A stretch of DNA of 6,875 nt from Pseudomonadota bacterium (GTDB lineage Bacteria; Desulfobacterota; Syntrophia; Syntrophales; JADFWA01), in the NCBI GenBank assembly GCA_030612385.1, contig JAUWNZ010000070.1:1-6875 (forward strand). The letters are read 5' to 3'. Within the stretch, counting starts at the first letter, position 1, and every line of letters starts with the position of its first letter. The notes below the pieces were generated by a model. It was not told the DNA's origin, ran no database searches, and saw only the letters and a program-made list of their open reading frames with translations. Made by a program: the position numbers and the translations under genes. This document shows, piece by piece, positions 6,303 to 6,875 of the stretch.

Positions 6303-6565
6303 GAAAGGCGGCAAAAACCGTGAATAAGATTTGAAACTCTTTAATAAATATGATAGACAATTTTAATTTTAATCTGCAGAATTCGTATTCTACCCCTATG
6401 GAATAAAAGACGAAAACAGATTCCATTGGGCGAGCAGGGCAGGCGTGGATTACTCTAATCACTTGACGGGCAATGCGAAATCTGCAGGGTTTAATTCCCG
6501 GTTGCTCGCAGCGGGGCGGTTCATTTCAGTTTGTTGTTGAGTAATCAGATTGTCTGGAGGTGGGC
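6287..6565. other. Divergent intergenic region between the kinase and the OadG-like gene
   Basis: The gap holds the kinase promoter at its left end and the ribosome site of the OadG-like gene at its right end. A short imperfect palindrome, GATTA-CTC-TAATC (6448-6460), is followed by TTGACG (6463-6468), which looks like a -35 box for rightward transcription, but no good -10 box lies 16-18 bp beyond it. No small reading frame here looks like a real gene. Confidence 0.45.
6556..6561 (+). promoter_or_regulatory. Strong ribosome binding site deciding a GTG start
   Basis: GGAGGT lies five to six bases before the GTG at 6566. It is the clearest Shine-Dalgarno sequence in the window. It supports both the reality of the 48-codon gene and its GTG start, since an in-frame GTG at 6560 would overlap the site itself. 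Confidence 0.75.
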
Positions 6566-6712
6566 GTGGAATTGGTTGATTGGGGAAAGGCATTTGAGGT
6601 GTTTGTTGTTGGATGTTGCGGGGTGTTTGCCTGTCTCGTGATTTTGCAGGTGGGTGTTAATGTTTGTTCTAAGATAATTGTGAGTCTTGAAAAGAGGATG
6701 GGAAATTGGTAG
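6566..6712 (+). CDS. Small OadG-like membrane subunit of a sodium-pumping decarboxylase
   Basis: This 48-residue protein starts MELVDWGKAFEVFVV and ends LEKRMGNW. It has one membrane segment (about 10-31) with the glycine plus VF pattern (VVGCCGVFACLVILQ), then a short polar tail with SKIIVSLEKR. This matches the shape of OadG/MmdD-type gamma subunits, particularly the very short OadG-related form that precedes the beta subunit in some operons. By family knowledge such subunits anchor and stabilise biotin-dependent, sodium-translocating decarboxylases in the inner membrane. Full OadG proteins are usually longer (about 60-90 residues). Four cysteines (17, 18, 23, 34) in 48 residues are unusual. 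Support comes from the strong ribosome site, the coherent single-helix topology, and the probable next gene starting at 6865. It could instead be an unrelated one-helix peptide, as similarity is judged by eye over a short length. Confidence 0.7.
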   Translation: MELVDWGKAFEVFVVGCCGVFACLVILQVGVNVCSKIIVSLEKRMGNW

Positions 6713-6864
6713 TAAGAACTGCCCATGATGGAACGAGATATTGCTGTAGGCTATCAGGCTGAAGGTAGATAGGCGGTTCGACTGAGCTCGCTGAAGGCTA
6801 TTAGGCGCTAACAGTTTACAGCCTATTTACCTGAATAATTGCCAGTGAGAAGGGAACTGATAAT
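6713..6864 (+). repeat. Intergenic inverted-repeat region after the OadG-like gene
   Basis: Arms AGGTAGATAGGC (6763-6774) and GCCTATTTACCT (6821-6832) are complementary at 11 of 12 positions, so this stretch can form a large stem. The loop contains a copy of a GGTTCGACTGAGCTCGC sequence (6775-6791) that also occurs near 2604. The right arm continues into ACCTGAATAATTG (6829-6841), a diverged form of the end of repeat B. No T-run follows, so it is not a clear terminator. Confidence 0.5.
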
Positions 6865-6875
6865 ATGGGTATGGA
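6865..6875 (+). CDS. Start of a downstream gene, possibly the decarboxylase beta subunit (partial)
   Basis: Only the first codons are inside the window: ATG GGT ATG GA. AGAAGGGA (6848-6855) lies nine bases upstream and is a fair ribosome site, which fits ATG 6865 better than ATG 6871. The position after a small OadG-like gene suggests a sodium-pumping decarboxylase beta subunit. That is inference from gene order only, since three codons cannot identify a product. Confidence 0.4.

Noticed and set aside
6448..6500. Rightward promoter for the OadG-like gene from TTGACG
   Set aside because: No acceptable -10 box lies 16-18 bp downstream; the nearest AT-rich hexamer is too far away.
6526..6726. 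66-codon minus-strand frame opposite the OadG-like gene
   Set aside because: Its composition is threonine/serine/asparagine-rich and low in complexity, and the opposite strand has the strong ribosome site and a coherent membrane helix.

Overview
The window looks like chromosomal DNA from a Gram-negative bacterium, most likely one of the Desulfobacterota (former Deltaproteobacteria). That is an inference. It rests on the style of the NtrC-type regulator and its kinase, a type II secretion/type IV pilus ATPase with a GAF domain, a very small OadG-like decarboxylase subunit, and gene gaps full of short palindromic repeats. No marker gene fixes the taxon.

Layout: three long genes lie on the minus strand, read from right to left. 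They are a membrane histidine kinase (6232-4700), a sigma-54-dependent response regulator (4494-3130) and a GAF-GspE/PilB-type ATPase (2439-121). Divergent from them, on the plus strand, is a 48-residue OadG-like membrane protein (6566-6712). At the right edge the first codons of a probable next gene appear (from 6865). The kinase and regulator are very likely a cognate pair. The ATPase may belong to the same surface-appendage or secretion programme, but only position supports this. A well-formed sigma-70 promoter (6274-6302) precedes the kinase and argues for ATG at 6232 as its start.

The gaps are the unusual part. Between regulator and ATPase (2440-3129) lies a 279-bp element (2824-3102) with 18-bp perfect terminal inverted repeats and an 8-bp direct duplication, GAGGTAAC, on both sides. 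It codes for nothing and looks like a MITE. The same gap and the others hold at least two longer interspersed repeats: repeat A at 49-113 and 2974-3047, and repeat B at 2656-2721 and 4652-4719. They also hold several hairpins and a recurring ACCTGAGTAGTTAC-like motif. One repeat B copy runs into the kinase gene and supplies its last six codons and stop codon. Repeat insertion seems to have pried apart what may once have been a compact operon.

I see no defence system, CRISPR array, tRNA, rRNA or transposase gene. The most notable points are the MITE-like element, the repeat-derived 3' end of the kinase, and the small OadG-like gene.
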